Translations under genes and position numbers: made by a program | In this document: piece by piece, positions 43,767-54,065 of the stretch | Layout: each line of letters starts with the position of its first letter | Position numbering within the stretch: the first letter of the stretch is position 1 | Source: Micropterix aruncella | Lineage: Eukaryota; Arthropoda; Insecta; Lepidoptera; Micropterigidae | Assembly: GCA_944548615.1 (NCBI GenBank) | Contig: OX155962.1 | Span: 3,159,809 to 3,223,808, forward strand | Length of the DNA: 64,000 nt | Reading direction: 5' to 3' | Notes under the pieces: model-generated | The model's input: only the letters and a program-made list of their open reading frames with translations | Told to the model about the DNA's origin: nothing | Database searches by the model: none

Positions 43767-44120
43767 GCAAAATCAATGTTGAATTCCGTATCGATATGCG
43801 TTTTCGTTCGATGTCCGACGCCACTCGCCGCTTCGGCGCGTCGCTTGCGACCGCCAAGCGAAAAAGACGCATAATGGCTCGTAAGTTACCATGTCCGCGC
43901 CCGATGCCCGCGCCATGTTGCCTCTGTCTGAACCCCTCCTAAGACTACACAAAATGCATTCAAGATTATTAGGACAGTTATAACCCCCCCGAGACGATTA
44001 AGACCATTTACATTCTGAAGTCTGTCTGTCTGTCTGTGTGTGTAGCTCTAATGTATTTTTTCACCTTTAGCAGTCATTAGGTTCTTAGCGAAATAATATA
44101 CATTTTTTTTACATTTTCAG

Positions 44121-44242
44121 ACATAGAAATAACCAAACCTGGAACAACAACGGTGGCATTAACAAAAGAAAAAACAACTTCAAAAACCGACTAAACTTCA
44201 ACAAGAAATTTAACAAAAACAACAGGAGAGGATATAACAAAG
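44121..44242 (+). CDS. FoP/CHTOP-like mRNA export protein, exon 3
   Basis: A 122-nt exon between TTTTCAG and GTGAAT. It encodes HRNNQTWNNNGGINKRKNNF, KNRLNFNKKFNKNNRRGYNK and one base of the next codon. This Asn/Lys/Arg-rich stretch takes the place of the arginine-glycine region of CHTOP/FoP proteins, which bind RNA and are methylated in vertebrates. It joins in frame to both neighbouring exons. Other frames of this segment hit a stop within 25-40 codons. Confidence 0.75.
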
Positions 44243-44479
44243 GTGAATATTTTAATACATATTCAGGAGAGATTAATCAATGTTGTTTATATCGTCTTTT
44301 CGGAATGTCGTCCCCTAAATTACAAGACCATAAAGTAATTCATCTTCCCAAGCGTTTTTCACATTTCACCGCATTATCTCATTTTACATACTTTCCCGGC
44401 AGAGGGAAAGTATTGTGAACGTGCATTTTATTTTAGGATGATGGATATATACATTTTGACCCCCCCCCCCCTCCCCGAG

Positions 44480-44755
44480 ACGATTTAGACCATTTACATA
44501 CTGAAGTCTGTCTGTGTGTGTTTGTATAAGTATCACTTCACGATGCTTCATCCGATTAAGCTGAAATTCGGCATGCAGGCATCATTTGGTCATGGCAAGA
44601 GTTGAAAACATTATGGTTGAAATTGGTCCACCAGAGGGTGCGCTAGTCACACTTCAATCCCGAAATATTGCAGTTAATGATTTGAAATTCGGTACACGGA
44701 TGCCGTGTTGGATCAAAATCACATTGTGATTTCGGTTGTAATTTCGTAAGTAATT
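44480..44755. repeat. Lepidopteran-type interspersed repeat, copy 1
   Basis: TTAAGCTGAAATTCGGCATG, GGTCCACCAGAGGGYGCGCT and TTGAAATTCGGTACACGGAT in order. Repeated at 52625-53160, where another repeat has inserted in it. Confidence 0.6.
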
Positions 44756-44764
44756 TTCCAAAAC

Positions 44765-46225
44765 ATTATTCACAAAGTCTGCCTAACTAGGCCGAAGCCC
44801 GTACCAAGTTAGACTCGACTAGGTCACTTGTAAGTTTTATATTGTTATTTTATTTTATATTATTAAAGTATATTACTGAAAAAAAGGAAAAAGAAAAAAA
44901 AATAAATTAAATAAATCTAATAACTAATAAATATGTAGTCTATGGCGTATGGCGTTCTAAACATGCCTATACCATATCCCACCTCAAAATAAAACATTTA
45001 ATATCTTATTTCATTCAATCTTATTATTTCAATATTATTTACATGAGGATGTCAATTTTCATAATAATTAGGCGTTTTAATGTTCAAGTAGGCTTATTAT
45101 TATTAGTCCTTAGATACGCTAGCAGCTTAAAGCTGATGCGCGCACATCGAAGTTTGGAGTGGTGGTGCACTTTGAATTTTTTTTTTGTTTTTGTGAAGGT
45201 GTCGTCTGTTTTTAAAACTGTTCACGGAAGCTGCACCAATAACGTCCTCTGGGAGTCTGTTCCATGTGTCGACTACACGGTTGGATATAAAGTGTTTCCG
45301 TGGGTTTGATTTGCTTGAGGTTATTATTATTATTATTATATTATACACTAGCAGCTTAAGGCTGATGCGTGTATATCACATGCACTTGTTTTTAAACTTG
45401 TGACTGTTTTGCACTAAGAAAATTGTCCAGTTTATTTTTAAAGCTATTGACAGAGATAGCACTGATCACATCCACTGGCAACGCATTCCAAGCATCCACT
45501 ACACGATTTGTCAAAAAATATTTCCTGGGGTTCGATGCTGCAATTGTCTTATTTAGCTTCAACGAGTGTCCACGCAGTTGCTTATTGGTGTTCAGGGTAT
45601 ACATGCTCTCGAGGTTGGGCACACTGTAATAACCGTGAAGCATTTTGTAGCTTTCTATTAAGTCTCCTAGCTGCCTACGTTCCTCTAATGTTGTCAGGCG
45701 AAGTTCTTTCAGTCGCACTTCGTATGGTTTGTTCCTCAGCGATAGCACCAACTTTGTTGCTCTTCTCTGAACTCTTTCCAGGTGCTCTATATCCTTCCGA
45801 AAGTAAGGATTCCATACCTGGTAGGAGTATTCGAGGAGCGGGCGAATGTAGGTTTTATAGAGCTTGAGGAAAAGTTCACTGGTGATAGTGGAAAAAGCTT
45901 TTCTTATTAAATATAGAAGTGAGTTTGCTCTCTTAACTATTTCGATTATGTGGGCTTCCCATTTGAGGTCCAAGGAGATAGTGATGCCGAGGTCTTTCTG
46001 GGTCATAACTGACTGTACTGTTTTCCCCTCAATCGTATATGCTAGGTTCTGTTTAGTTTTAAGGAGTGTCCACGCAAATGATCGTTTGTGTTCATTGTAT
46101 ACATCAATTTGAGATCTGCTACGTCATATTGTCCTGATAGGATTTCATAGGTCTCTATCAGATCACCTCTGAGTCTTCGTTCCTCCAGTTTTGTAAGGCC
46201 CAGGGTCTCTAAGCGGTTCTCGTAG
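44765..46225 (-). pseudogene. Three abutting CR1-like LINE ORF2 tails
   Basis: Minus strand, right to left. A fragment at 46225-46046 reads LTKLEERRLRGDLIETYEIL. A longer one at 46048-45392 reads KDLGITISLDLKWEAHI, YIRPLLEYSYQVWNPYF, LEERRQLGDLIESYK and VVDAWNALP. A third at 45348-44765 reads RVVDTWNRLPEDV plus a 3' UTR with CTAACTAGGC. All belong to the same protein region, so these are separate 5'-truncated copies lying end to end. The middle copy has an open frame of 204 codons but no RT motifs. Confidence 0.75.
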
Positions 46226-46559
46226 CGTTATAGATGGCATTCTAATGTCTGTATTATTTCTGTGTTACAAATACGATTGATGACAATAATAATGTAATGT
46301 TATTATTGTTATCATTGGTTAAATAATGGGTATCTATAATCAATCTATCATATATAAAAAAACATTCATTATAATGTATTATATGAATATCATATCATAT
46401 TGATAATTATAAATGTTATTATAGATCGCCAAATAAATTGCTATTAGTTTGGCAGTAAATGCTATCAGCGTCACCTGCATTTTGCCATTTCAAAAGGGTT
46501 GCCAAATCGGACTTTGGATTTTAGCAAAGTTTGATTATACTGTTTTGAGAAATAAATAA

Positions 46560-47975
46560 TAAATAAATACAAACGGAGCTGCCATGGAATTCACCGACCG
46601 GAGTCGGGCCCATCATAATACTATTTTTTTTTACACTTCTGGGGGGTGAGCAGTGGATTCCGGACTTACGAACCGGCTGTGGTAGGTTTAGGACAGCTGT
46701 CTTGCCACATGTGAGCGTTCACCTTGCCACCCATTCACTCCCCCTTCGAAGCCATAGAATTTGAGATGCGCAAATCGCAGTTTTAGATAATTTTTCTAAG
46801 AAAGAGTTGATTATTTTTCTGGAAAGGCCAAGATCTTTAAAGAGGTGAAATAGAGATTTAGCTGGCAGGCCACGAGCGCCAACTTCCACCGCGTGAAGGT
46901 GAACAGTGAAGCCGTTCCGGGTTACGGCATTTGCAAGATCATGGTATTTATTTAATTTGTACTCGTGGTCTTTTGGGATATTTGATTCCCATGGAACAGT
47001 TAATTCTACAATAAGAGCCACCTTCCGAGATAGAGAGTAAAGAGTTATATCTGGACGGAGGGCTGTGCATCCGAGACTTTCAGGGAATTTATACTGCTTA
47101 GAGACCGAATCAACCTCCAGAATCCAATCTGTAGCTTTCTCGATTATTGAGAAAGGTTTTGTAGTTAAATGTTTTTTGCCTTTAGAGCCATCCCGCACAA
47201 ACTGTATTGGGGGTTTGGAGGATACTGTCAAACCCTTGTTGGCACGAGCCACTGAGAGACTAATTACCTCGCGAATAACAGCGAGAACTTTGTCATGGCG
47301 GTAAGTGTACCGTCCTTGATCTAAGGCCACCTTGCAGCCAGCTAGAATGTGTCTAGCTGTGCAAGGGGTATTGCTACAGAGGGGACAAGAACTATCCTCG
47401 GCAAAGCTCCAACGAGCGAGGTTACTGGGGTCTGGAAGTGTATGCTGAAAGGCATTCAAATAAAATTTCAGCATCTCTGGCGTCCAGTCATAGAGCATTA
47501 CCTTCCAGTGCATTGGAGGCGGAATGCAAAAGTCACCAATTGTTGTCCAATCATTCTGGCATTGAAGGCCAATAGCATGAGCCATACTCTTGCTGTCGTA
47601 ATCTCCCCGCAAAAGAGACTTCTTCAAGTCCACGTCGCTCGTGGTTGTACTGCCATACCCCAGACCAGTGCCATTCTGGCTGATTCCAGTAAGGAACCTT
47701 TTGTGGAAGTCTACGCGGGCTTGTAGTTCATTTGAATCACTACAGCCACTTATTACGTGCTTCGATATTGCCGGATCTTTGGAATTGCACAGAATCGAAT
47801 TTTTGGTTATTCTGGAGTTGGCGTAGAGCAGAGAGGGCAGTTTAAGCGCTAGCCCAAAATTTTGTTTGGACCTGAAGAGAGTCGAGGGGTCAGCTGGTTT
47901 GGCTAAGGACAGCCAGGATTTTAAACTAGCTGTCACCAGTGCATCTAGACGGGACAGTTGGGTTTTAGAAATTAA
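46560..47975 (-). pseudogene. RLE-type LINE (Hero-like) ORF C-terminal half
   Basis: A minus-strand open frame of 405 codons (47936-46719), open further upstream to about 47975. It carries a zinc knuckle (CPLCSNTPCTARHILAGC) and a restriction-like endonuclease of PD-(D/E)XK type (RPDITLY at about 47050 and ALIVELTVPWE at about 46990). This is the C-terminal layout of RLE-bearing non-LTR elements such as the Hero and R2 groups, in which the endonuclease nicks the target. RT is missing (5' truncation). The frame here is intact to its stop. The 3' UTR ends near 46560 in an AAATAAATAC tract. Confidence 0.78.
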
Positions 47976-48036
47976 GACGTAATTTTTATAGCTCGAGTGA
48001 CCTCTTCTTTAACCGATTTTTTATTTTGACTTACAG

Positions 48037-48245
48037 GTGCTTTGCCATTGAAGGAGAAGTTGGACGAGGAATTAGATAAATATATGGCGACTTCCACTAA
48101 AGCCCTAGACAAAGATATAGACGATTACATGAAGCAATCATTAGTGAATCCGAAGATGGAGGTGGAGAATGCTCCGATGCAAGTGGATGCTCCGTCTGAA
48201 GCTCCAGCCCAAATCACAACTACTGTTGATGATGATGATTGGTGA
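48037..48245 (+). CDS. FoP/CHTOP-like mRNA export protein, last exon
   Basis: Starts after CTTACAG. Its first two bases complete a glycine codon from exon 3. It encodes the C-terminal FoP duplication: PLKEKLDEELDKYMATSTKA then LDKDIDDYMKQS. Two LD.ELD.YM repeats are the signature of CHTOP/Friend-of-PRMT1 proteins and related TREX-linked export adaptors. An acidic Met/Pro-rich tail ends in DDDDW and TGA. In vertebrates this motif region helps contact the export helicase UAP56; for this protein that role is inferred. This is the most secure exon of the gene. It is flanked by RLE-LINE copies in opposite orientation. Confidence 0.85.
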
Positions 48246-48516
48246 AAAGTAAAAATATCTGAGAGAATATAGATGGGAGTATTGATCGCTCGTTACCTTG
48301 ATATTTTAAGTCTGATTGTGTAAATATTAGGTATATCATTGCAGTAACACTATTCTAAATATTATAAATTAGTCAAAAACGGAGTTTACGATAGATTCGG
48401 TGATGTTGCAACCGCCGTTGTTCAGGGTGGATTAAAGTGCTGTCAACTATTGTCCGCTGTTCTGCGGATAGGCGGCACATTGCTGCTGACTACACAGTTG
48501 CACTTGGCGATTTGCT
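48246..48516 (+). other. Probable 3' UTR of the FoP-like gene
   Basis: AT-rich sequence after the stop. No clear AATAAA; ATTATAAATTAG at about 48361 is the nearest variant. A MITE starts at 48517. Confidence 0.35.
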
Positions 48517-48785
48517 TTAACCCCTCAGGCCCCGATTGGCCGATATCGGCCACAATACAATTCAGCGTGATGGCCCCGTTTTAATTTAATTTTAATTTAA
48601 TTTGTTTGATTTTATTATGTTTTATTATATAATATGTTTCATTTTAATTATGGGTACAGTGGTTTGGCAGTAATTAATGTTTTGGTGAGACAGTGTTGTA
48701 ATTCAATTTTTTTACTAATTATTACAAAATTTTTTTGGGATAGCAACTTGTCGATCGGCTGAGGGGCCGAGGCCTGAAGGGTTAA
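48517..48785. mobile_element. TTAA-flanked MITE (piggyBac-like), copy 1
   Basis: TTAA-CCCCTCAGGCCCCGATTG at the left and GAGGGGCCGAGGCCTGAAGGG-TTAA at the right. TTAA at both ends and CCC-starting inverted ends suggest piggyBac mobilisation. Non-coding. Confidence 0.75.
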
Positions 48786-49080
48786 GAAAATTTTAAGAAG
48801 AGAGTTCCACCATTGATTATATAGTGTATTAGATTTCTCCGACTTGCTACGATATGGAAACCAGTATTTTAGTACAAAACGCAACGTGTAGATGGCACTC
48901 CTAGTTCCTAAAATTGATTATTATATTCAATATGGTATGTCTTTATGAAGGCGCACTGTAGATTGCATAAATACCGAGATCGGCGACTCACGAATTGTCA
49001 CAACAGATAAACCACCGATCGGTGGTATTAGCATTCTAGCGGTTAACTAGCGATAACAATAATATTCAATTATTACGGCA
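48786..49080. other. AT-rich spacer, no gene seen
   Basis: No recognised feature. A short ACCGATCGGTGGT palindrome is at about 49014. Confidence 0.35.
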
Positions 49081-49084
49081 CAGG

Positions 49085-50012
49085 ATGCGGCACATAATGC
49101 ACTGGAAAGTAATGTTGTATGACTGGACGACAGAGATGCTGAAATTTTATTTAAATGCCTTTCAGCATACGCTTCCAGACCCCAGTAACCTCGCTCGTTG
49201 GAGCTTTGCCGAGGATAGTTCATGCCCCCTTTATAGCAATACCTCTTGCACAGCCAGGCATATTCTAGCTGGCTGCAAGGTGGCCTTATATCAAGGACGG
49301 TACACTTACCACCACGACAAAGTCCTTGCAGTTATTCGCCTCTCAGTGGCTCGTGCCAACAAGGGTTTGACAATACCCTCCAAAACCCCAATACAGTTTG
49401 TGCGGCATGGCGCTAAAGGCAAAAAACATTCCACTACAAAACCTTTCTCAATAATCGAGAAAGCTTCAGATTGGATTCTGGAGGTCGATTTTGTCTCTAA
49501 GCAGTATAAATTCCCTGAAAGTCTCGGATGCACAGCCCTGCGTCCAGATATAACTCTTTACTCTCTATCTGGGAAGATGGCCCTTATCGTAGAATTAACT
49601 GTTCCATGGGAATCAAATATCCCAAAAGACCACGAGTACAAATTAAATAAATACCATGATCTCGCAAATGCCGTCACCCGGAACGGCTTCACGCGGTGGA
49701 AGTTGGCACTCGTGGCCTGCCAGCTAAATCTCTGTTTCACCTTTTTAAAGATCTTGGTCTCTCCAGGAAAATAATCAACTCCTTAGAAAAAATATCTAAA
49801 ACTGCGATTTCCGCATCTCGAATTCTATGGCTTCGAAGGGGGAGTGAATGGGTGGTATAGTGAACGCTCAGATGTGGCAAGACAGCTGTCCTAAACCAAT
49901 CACAGCCGGTCGTTAATCCGGAATCCACCGCTCACCCCCCAGAAGTGTAATAACACTATATGATGGGACCGACTTCGGTCGGTGAATTCCATGGCAGCTC
50001 CGTTTGTATTTT
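49085..50012 (+). pseudogene. RLE-type LINE (Hero-like), inverted second copy
   Basis: Plus-strand counterpart of the 46560 copy: HWKVMLYDWTTEMLKFYLNA, CPLYSNTSCTARHILAGC (one knuckle Cys changed to Tyr), RPDITLYS and ALIVELTVPWE. A 13-bp deletion between TTCAC repeats near 49690 shifts the frame, and the ORF ends at 49774. The 3' end AGCTCCGTTTGTATTTTATT is at about 50012. Confidence 0.78.
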
Positions 50013-50240
50013 ATTTATTTATCGAGTTTAGAAATGTATCCAAGGTTTTCAAATGGCGAAACGCGGTTGAATTATCAAAATACAATCTCCCAGCAATCTC
50101 ATCAGATGTATTACTTCGATTTTCTTCCACTATGGAATAAACAACTTCATCATCAATACTAGAAGGTCGTCCAGAGCGAGGATAATCTTCCAAGTTGAAA
50201 TCACCATGTTGGAATCTGCAAGTTTTGGCAAATGTATTTG
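50011..50240 (-). pseudogene. mariner transposase N-terminal fragment
   Basis: The minus-strand frame reads EDYPRSGRPSSIDDEVVYSI, VEENRSNTSDEIAGRL and STAFRHLKTL. This is the second helix-turn-helix region of mariner transposases, including the linker GRPS motif. There is no catalytic domain. The RLE LINE copy ends right beside it. Confidence 0.7.
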
Positions 50241-50480
50241 CGGCATGTAATGCTATACGAATTTAGGAAAGGCAAGCAGTGTTAGGACTGCGAAAAATCA
50301 TTGAGTGTTTATTAGGAGCATGCTCCTGCTCTATGGATCATTAAAAAGTGGTTACTTATTAATAGTCCGGATAGCAGGAGCATGATACAAATAAACAAAT
50401 GGTGAGTTTAGTCGATTTTCTCTGTTGTGAATACTGCTGGACAAGAGAAAATAAACTATTGTAAATAGTTATTTTTTTTG
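50241..50480. other. Short spacer, no gene seen
   Basis: AT-rich. It contains a direct repeat AGGAGCATG (50317, 50374) and nothing coding. Confidence 0.3.
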
Positions 50481-50750
50481 TTAACCCCTCAGGCCTCGAT
50501 TGGCCGATATCGGCCAAAACACGATTCAGTGTGACGGCCCCGTTTTAATTTTATTTTAATTTAATTTGTTTTATTTTATTAGGTTTTATTATGTTATTAT
50601 GTTTTATTTTAATTATGGGTACAGTGGTTTGGCAGTAATTAATGTTTTGGTGAGGCAGTGTCACTATTCAATTTTTTTACTAATTTTTACTAATTTTTTT
50701 TGGGACATCAACTTGTCAATCGGCTGAGGGGCCGAGGCCTGAAGGGTTAA
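50481..50750. mobile_element. TTAA-flanked MITE (piggyBac-like), copy 2
   Basis: Same family and orientation as 48517-48785: TTAA-CCCCTCAGGCCTCGATTG at the left and GCCGAGGCCTGAAGGG-TTAA at the right. A solo right end GGCTTGAAGGGTTAA is at 52622. Confidence 0.75.
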
Positions 50751-50884
50751 GAGTTACTGTAAGTTCTAGTTATATAAAGTTTATTTTTGTGAAAAAATGC
50801 TGACGAAATAAAGTTAAATTTTCTATTTTGAGCCCTTTTTATTGCAAATATCTATGAATCCTAACGATAGAAATTATCCTATTG

Positions 50885-51742
50885 CAGTGCCGGATTAACC
50901 CATGTAGAGGCCCTTAGGTCATCAACATCTCGGGGGCCCCATCTGTCGATAATTTATAACAATTATGCTATTTTTTACAATTATACTGTGAGGGACCACC
51001 CCTCACTAGACTCCAATTGCTCGTGAGTGAGGGTGTGGTGTCATCAGGGGTTTTCTCCGTAGTAAAAGTCGTCTTGTTGAAGTTGAAGTAGTTTATTGCA
51101 GAAGGTGTTTGATGCTTGCCAGTTGTAACGCTTCGAATGCTAAGTCGCGGTGTGTGTAGATAGAGTGAAGTGACTGCTTGATGATGATGATAGCGAGGTA
51201 TAAGCGCGGCGGTTGTCGACTTGAAGATGATGAAGAGCGCGTCTACTTGTGGCTGACAGGCCAGAGGATGATGTAGAGCGAGGTATAGACGCGATGAGTG
51301 CTCACTAGAGGATGATAAATAATCGATCGAATGTATGGGTTTATATAGCGCATTAAATGATGCAATGCCGTAGGCGTTGGGGAAGTGAGTATGTCCGATT
51401 GAATCGATCAGGAGAAATGATATTAGTCATCGGCTGTGTCTACATTAATTGCCGAAATTATATGGAATTCAATGTCGGTTGGCGCGTGTATAATTAAGTG
51501 TGTTTGCGGTTATGGATTTCTAGAATCTAATTCTTTTGTTGACCCGATATGTTGGGCGAAGTACCAACAATACGATCAAAGAGTTTATTAAACATGTTCT
51601 ACTCTAGAATTTCAATGCAATGATTTTTTTCCATAAACAACTTCATAAATTATGGTGGTAATGATTACTTGTTCGGGGGCCCCCTAAACGGCTAGGGCCC
51701 ATAGGCCAGGGCCTACTTGGCCTTATGGCTAATCCGGCACTG
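50885..51742. mobile_element. hAT-type non-autonomous transposon with intact 8-bp target duplication
   Basis: An 858-bp element. Ends CAGTGCCGGATTA and TAATCCGGCACTG are perfect 13-bp inverted repeats, flanked by TCCTATTG on both sides (50877-50884 and 51743-51750). An 8-bp duplication with CAG-starting ends defines hAT. GGGGCCCC-containing subterminal parts pair in inverse. The interior (51120-51310) has GATGATG/GAGCGAGGTATA repeats and no transposase frame. Confidence 0.85.
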
Positions 51743-51750
51743 TCCTATTG

Positions 51751-51985
51751 TCGTTTGTAGTCTAGCCATTAAGAGGTAGACATTAATTTGACATATATTT
51801 ATAAATGTGGACGAATTTTGGTCGTTTTGGTTCAGTTCATGAAATTGCATTCATTATGTCATAAATTTACATTATTCATATTCTTTTGCGTTAAAAATGA
51901 ACAAAACTATTCGAAGCGGAGCTAGAGAGGCCGTTTTCAGTGTCTCAATATTTACTTCTAGATACAAGTTGCTGATACCTACCTG
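51751..51985. other. Spacer, no gene seen
   Basis: AT-rich; no recognised feature. Confidence 0.3.
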
Positions 51986-51989
51986 TCTT

Positions 51990-52500
51990 AATCGTAGTCT
52001 AAGTTGGGGAAAATTTAGTCGACTAACGATTGTCGGTTGAATACGTTAATCGCGATTGACGACTAACAAAAAATTGGGTTAATCGTCAATCGGCGACTAA
52101 CGATTGATTAGTTTCAATCGTTAGTGACGGTTGACGATTAAAAGTTTGCGATTGATAGTCTCGGCAGCGGTCAACTTCAGTTTTGCGTTTTTCGTCGGTC
52201 GGTCGGAGGTTCATTTCGTTGGTCGGTCGGATCTTTAGTCAGTCGGTCGGCCCATCGTTTGGTCGGCCTGTCAGTCGGTCGGCTAGTCGGTTGGTCGGTC
52301 ATTGGCTGGCCGGTCGACCGGTTCGACCGACCGACTAAACCAACGATTGACCGTCCGACCGACCGACGAGAATGAATTGTCGGAGGTGGTATCTAAAGAG
52401 CAAGTTAGTCGCGATTGACGATTAACGACCAACTGATTTAGTCGCGATTACTTCAATCGTATTAACGTTAGTGGACAATAAATGACTAAAATGACTTCGA
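51990..52500. repeat. Low-complexity element of ACTAACGATTG and TCGGTCGG units
   Basis: Outer parts are rich in GATTGACGACTAAC and its inverse CGATTAACG. The centre (52180-52370) is a degenerate CGGT/TCGG repeat in both orientations. The overall arrangement is a loose inverted repeat. Non-coding. Confidence 0.55.
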
Positions 52501-52624
52501 TATCGAAGTCAACTGAACGCGTCCAGGAAAAGTGATTTGATTGGGTTTTTCGTGTCATTCCGTATGTAGTTTTATTTTATTTAAATGCACGATGATAGTG
52601 CATAGATATCGAAGTCGCGGGGCT

Positions 52625-53160
52625 TGAAGGGTTAAGACCATTTCCAGACTGAAGTCTGCCTGTGTGTATATGTGTCTCTGTATTCCTCTATGATAGCGCC
52701 TAAACGCTTCCTCCAATTAAGCTGAAATTTGGCATGCAGGCATCATTCCGTCATGGCAAGAGTTGAAAAGATTGTATTTGAAATCGGTCCACCAGAGGGC
52801 GCGCTAGTATTTAGTAATTCAGTATTCAATTTATTCATTCAGAATATACAATAAAAGCATGAATTATGAATTAAGCTAATTATCGCATATTAGAATTCGT
52901 CAGTTTATATGTAGATACAAAATTATTAAAGCATAAATATTAATTCGACAATAGCGTTGACTAAAGTCGGCTTTACACGGCAGACAAATAAAATAAATAA
53001 ATAGAGCTGAATTCTGCCTAAAGTACGCAGATAATGCACATAGTGGAGTCAATATAGTGATACTTTAATATTGAAATATTGCAGTCAGAGACTTGAAATT
53101 CGGTACACAGATGCCTTGTTGGACCGAAATCACGTTGTGAAATTTTGGTTAGAATATCTC
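52625..53160. repeat. Lepidopteran-type interspersed repeat, copy 2, with nested repeat
   Basis: Matches 44480-44755 on either side of an insert at about 52808-53055. The insert is a copy of the repeat at 21190-21385 (TTCAATTTATTCATTCAGAA ... TTTACACGGCAGACAAATAA). Confidence 0.6.
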
Positions 53161-53860
53161 TTATACAAGCGATGCAATTTTTTTAAAAGTAGTAAAAAAG
53201 GATTTAAGAGAATATATAGTTTTTGAAAATATACCATTTTAATACTACGGAATACTAAAAAAGACTACATTTGCTATCATAGTCCCTTGATACAATCACT
53301 ATCGGGTGAGGAGGGGGCTGTCGGAGAAGAGGGGGTTGTTTGCTTGCCGGGTAAGTACGAGTATTAAGGTGACACAATCAAATTTTTTTATTTATTATGT
53401 TTGGGCAACTAAACAACGAGCATGTATTTTAATACCAGGGTTGTATTCCCTCACCATTTGCGTCTACAGGTTATAAAATGTGCGATTGCATTTATATTGA
53501 GCATATCTAGAATGTTCGCAAAACAGTGATAACCTTGCATCCCGCGGTCGCACAAGATTCAATGTAAAACCAGAAAATAGTTCAGTTATTACCCAGTGAA
53601 TTTACTAAATGTAGATTTTACGCAACGTAGACAGAGAAAGAATAAATATTGGAAAATAATGTATGCAATAGGTTATTTAAAAGATGGCTTCGCGGGAGTT
53701 TTGAAAAGAGAAATCACGAATGTGTTTGTAATCGGAACATAGGAATTCCCGTAAAAAAAAACGAATAGAAATTCCCTGCTTTTAACTATACAACAAAAAT
53801 TCACAGACCGTAGAGATCATCTTTATTGGCTGATCCGCTTGGCTTTCGCGACCATCGGGC
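53161..53860. other. AT-rich sequence, no gene seen
   Basis: No ORF or repeat of note. Confidence 0.35.
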
Positions 53861-53862
53861 CT

Positions 53863-54065
53863 ATTCTCGAAAAATATAGCATGCTAAATTTGTCTATGGC
53901 CCGTGTAAATCGAATGGACCATAGACAAATTTGGCATGCTTAATGTTTCAAGAATCATGCCCCAAGGGGGCGATTCTTGTAAAATTTAGCATGCCAAATT
54001 TGTCTATGATCCATTTGATTTACATGGGCTATAGACAAATTTAGCATGCAAAATTTTTCAAGAAC
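53863..54065. repeat. Palindromic repeat family P, two best-preserved units
   Basis: Units 53863-53955 and 53973-54065. Each reads TTCTTG.AAAATTTAGCATGC, AAATTTGTCTATGG, a short centre, and then the inverse back to TTTCAAGAA. A single strand could fold into a long hairpin. There are no coding features. Confidence 0.7.

Larger units (their letters stand above)
41571..44120 (+). other. Intron 2 filled with transposon remnants
   Basis: Holds a Zenon-like LINE 3' end (about 41690-41960; GGCGGACTTATCGCTACAGC), a Tc1-type pseudogene (42040-42960) and an RLE-type LINE 3' end (43547-43766). It also holds two copies of the GAAGTCTGTCTGTCTG-containing repeat starts. It ends in a T-rich tract and TTTTCAG. 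Confidence 0.55.
44243..48036 (+). other. Intron 3 with antisense LINE copies
   Basis: A 3.8-kb intron holding a GAAGTCTGTCTGTGTG-type repeat (44480-44750), three CR1-like LINE 3' pieces (44765-46225) and an RLE-type LINE (46560-47975). All the LINE pieces are antisense to the host gene. The intron ends TTATTTTGACTTACAG. Confidence 0.6.

Noticed and set aside
43770..43880. Possible alternative exon of the FoP-like gene ending at ATGGCTC-GTAAGT
   Set aside because: In the frame containing the ATG it ends in phase 1, but the exon at 44121 needs phase 2; the frame that fits phase 2 has an upstream TGA and no ATG.
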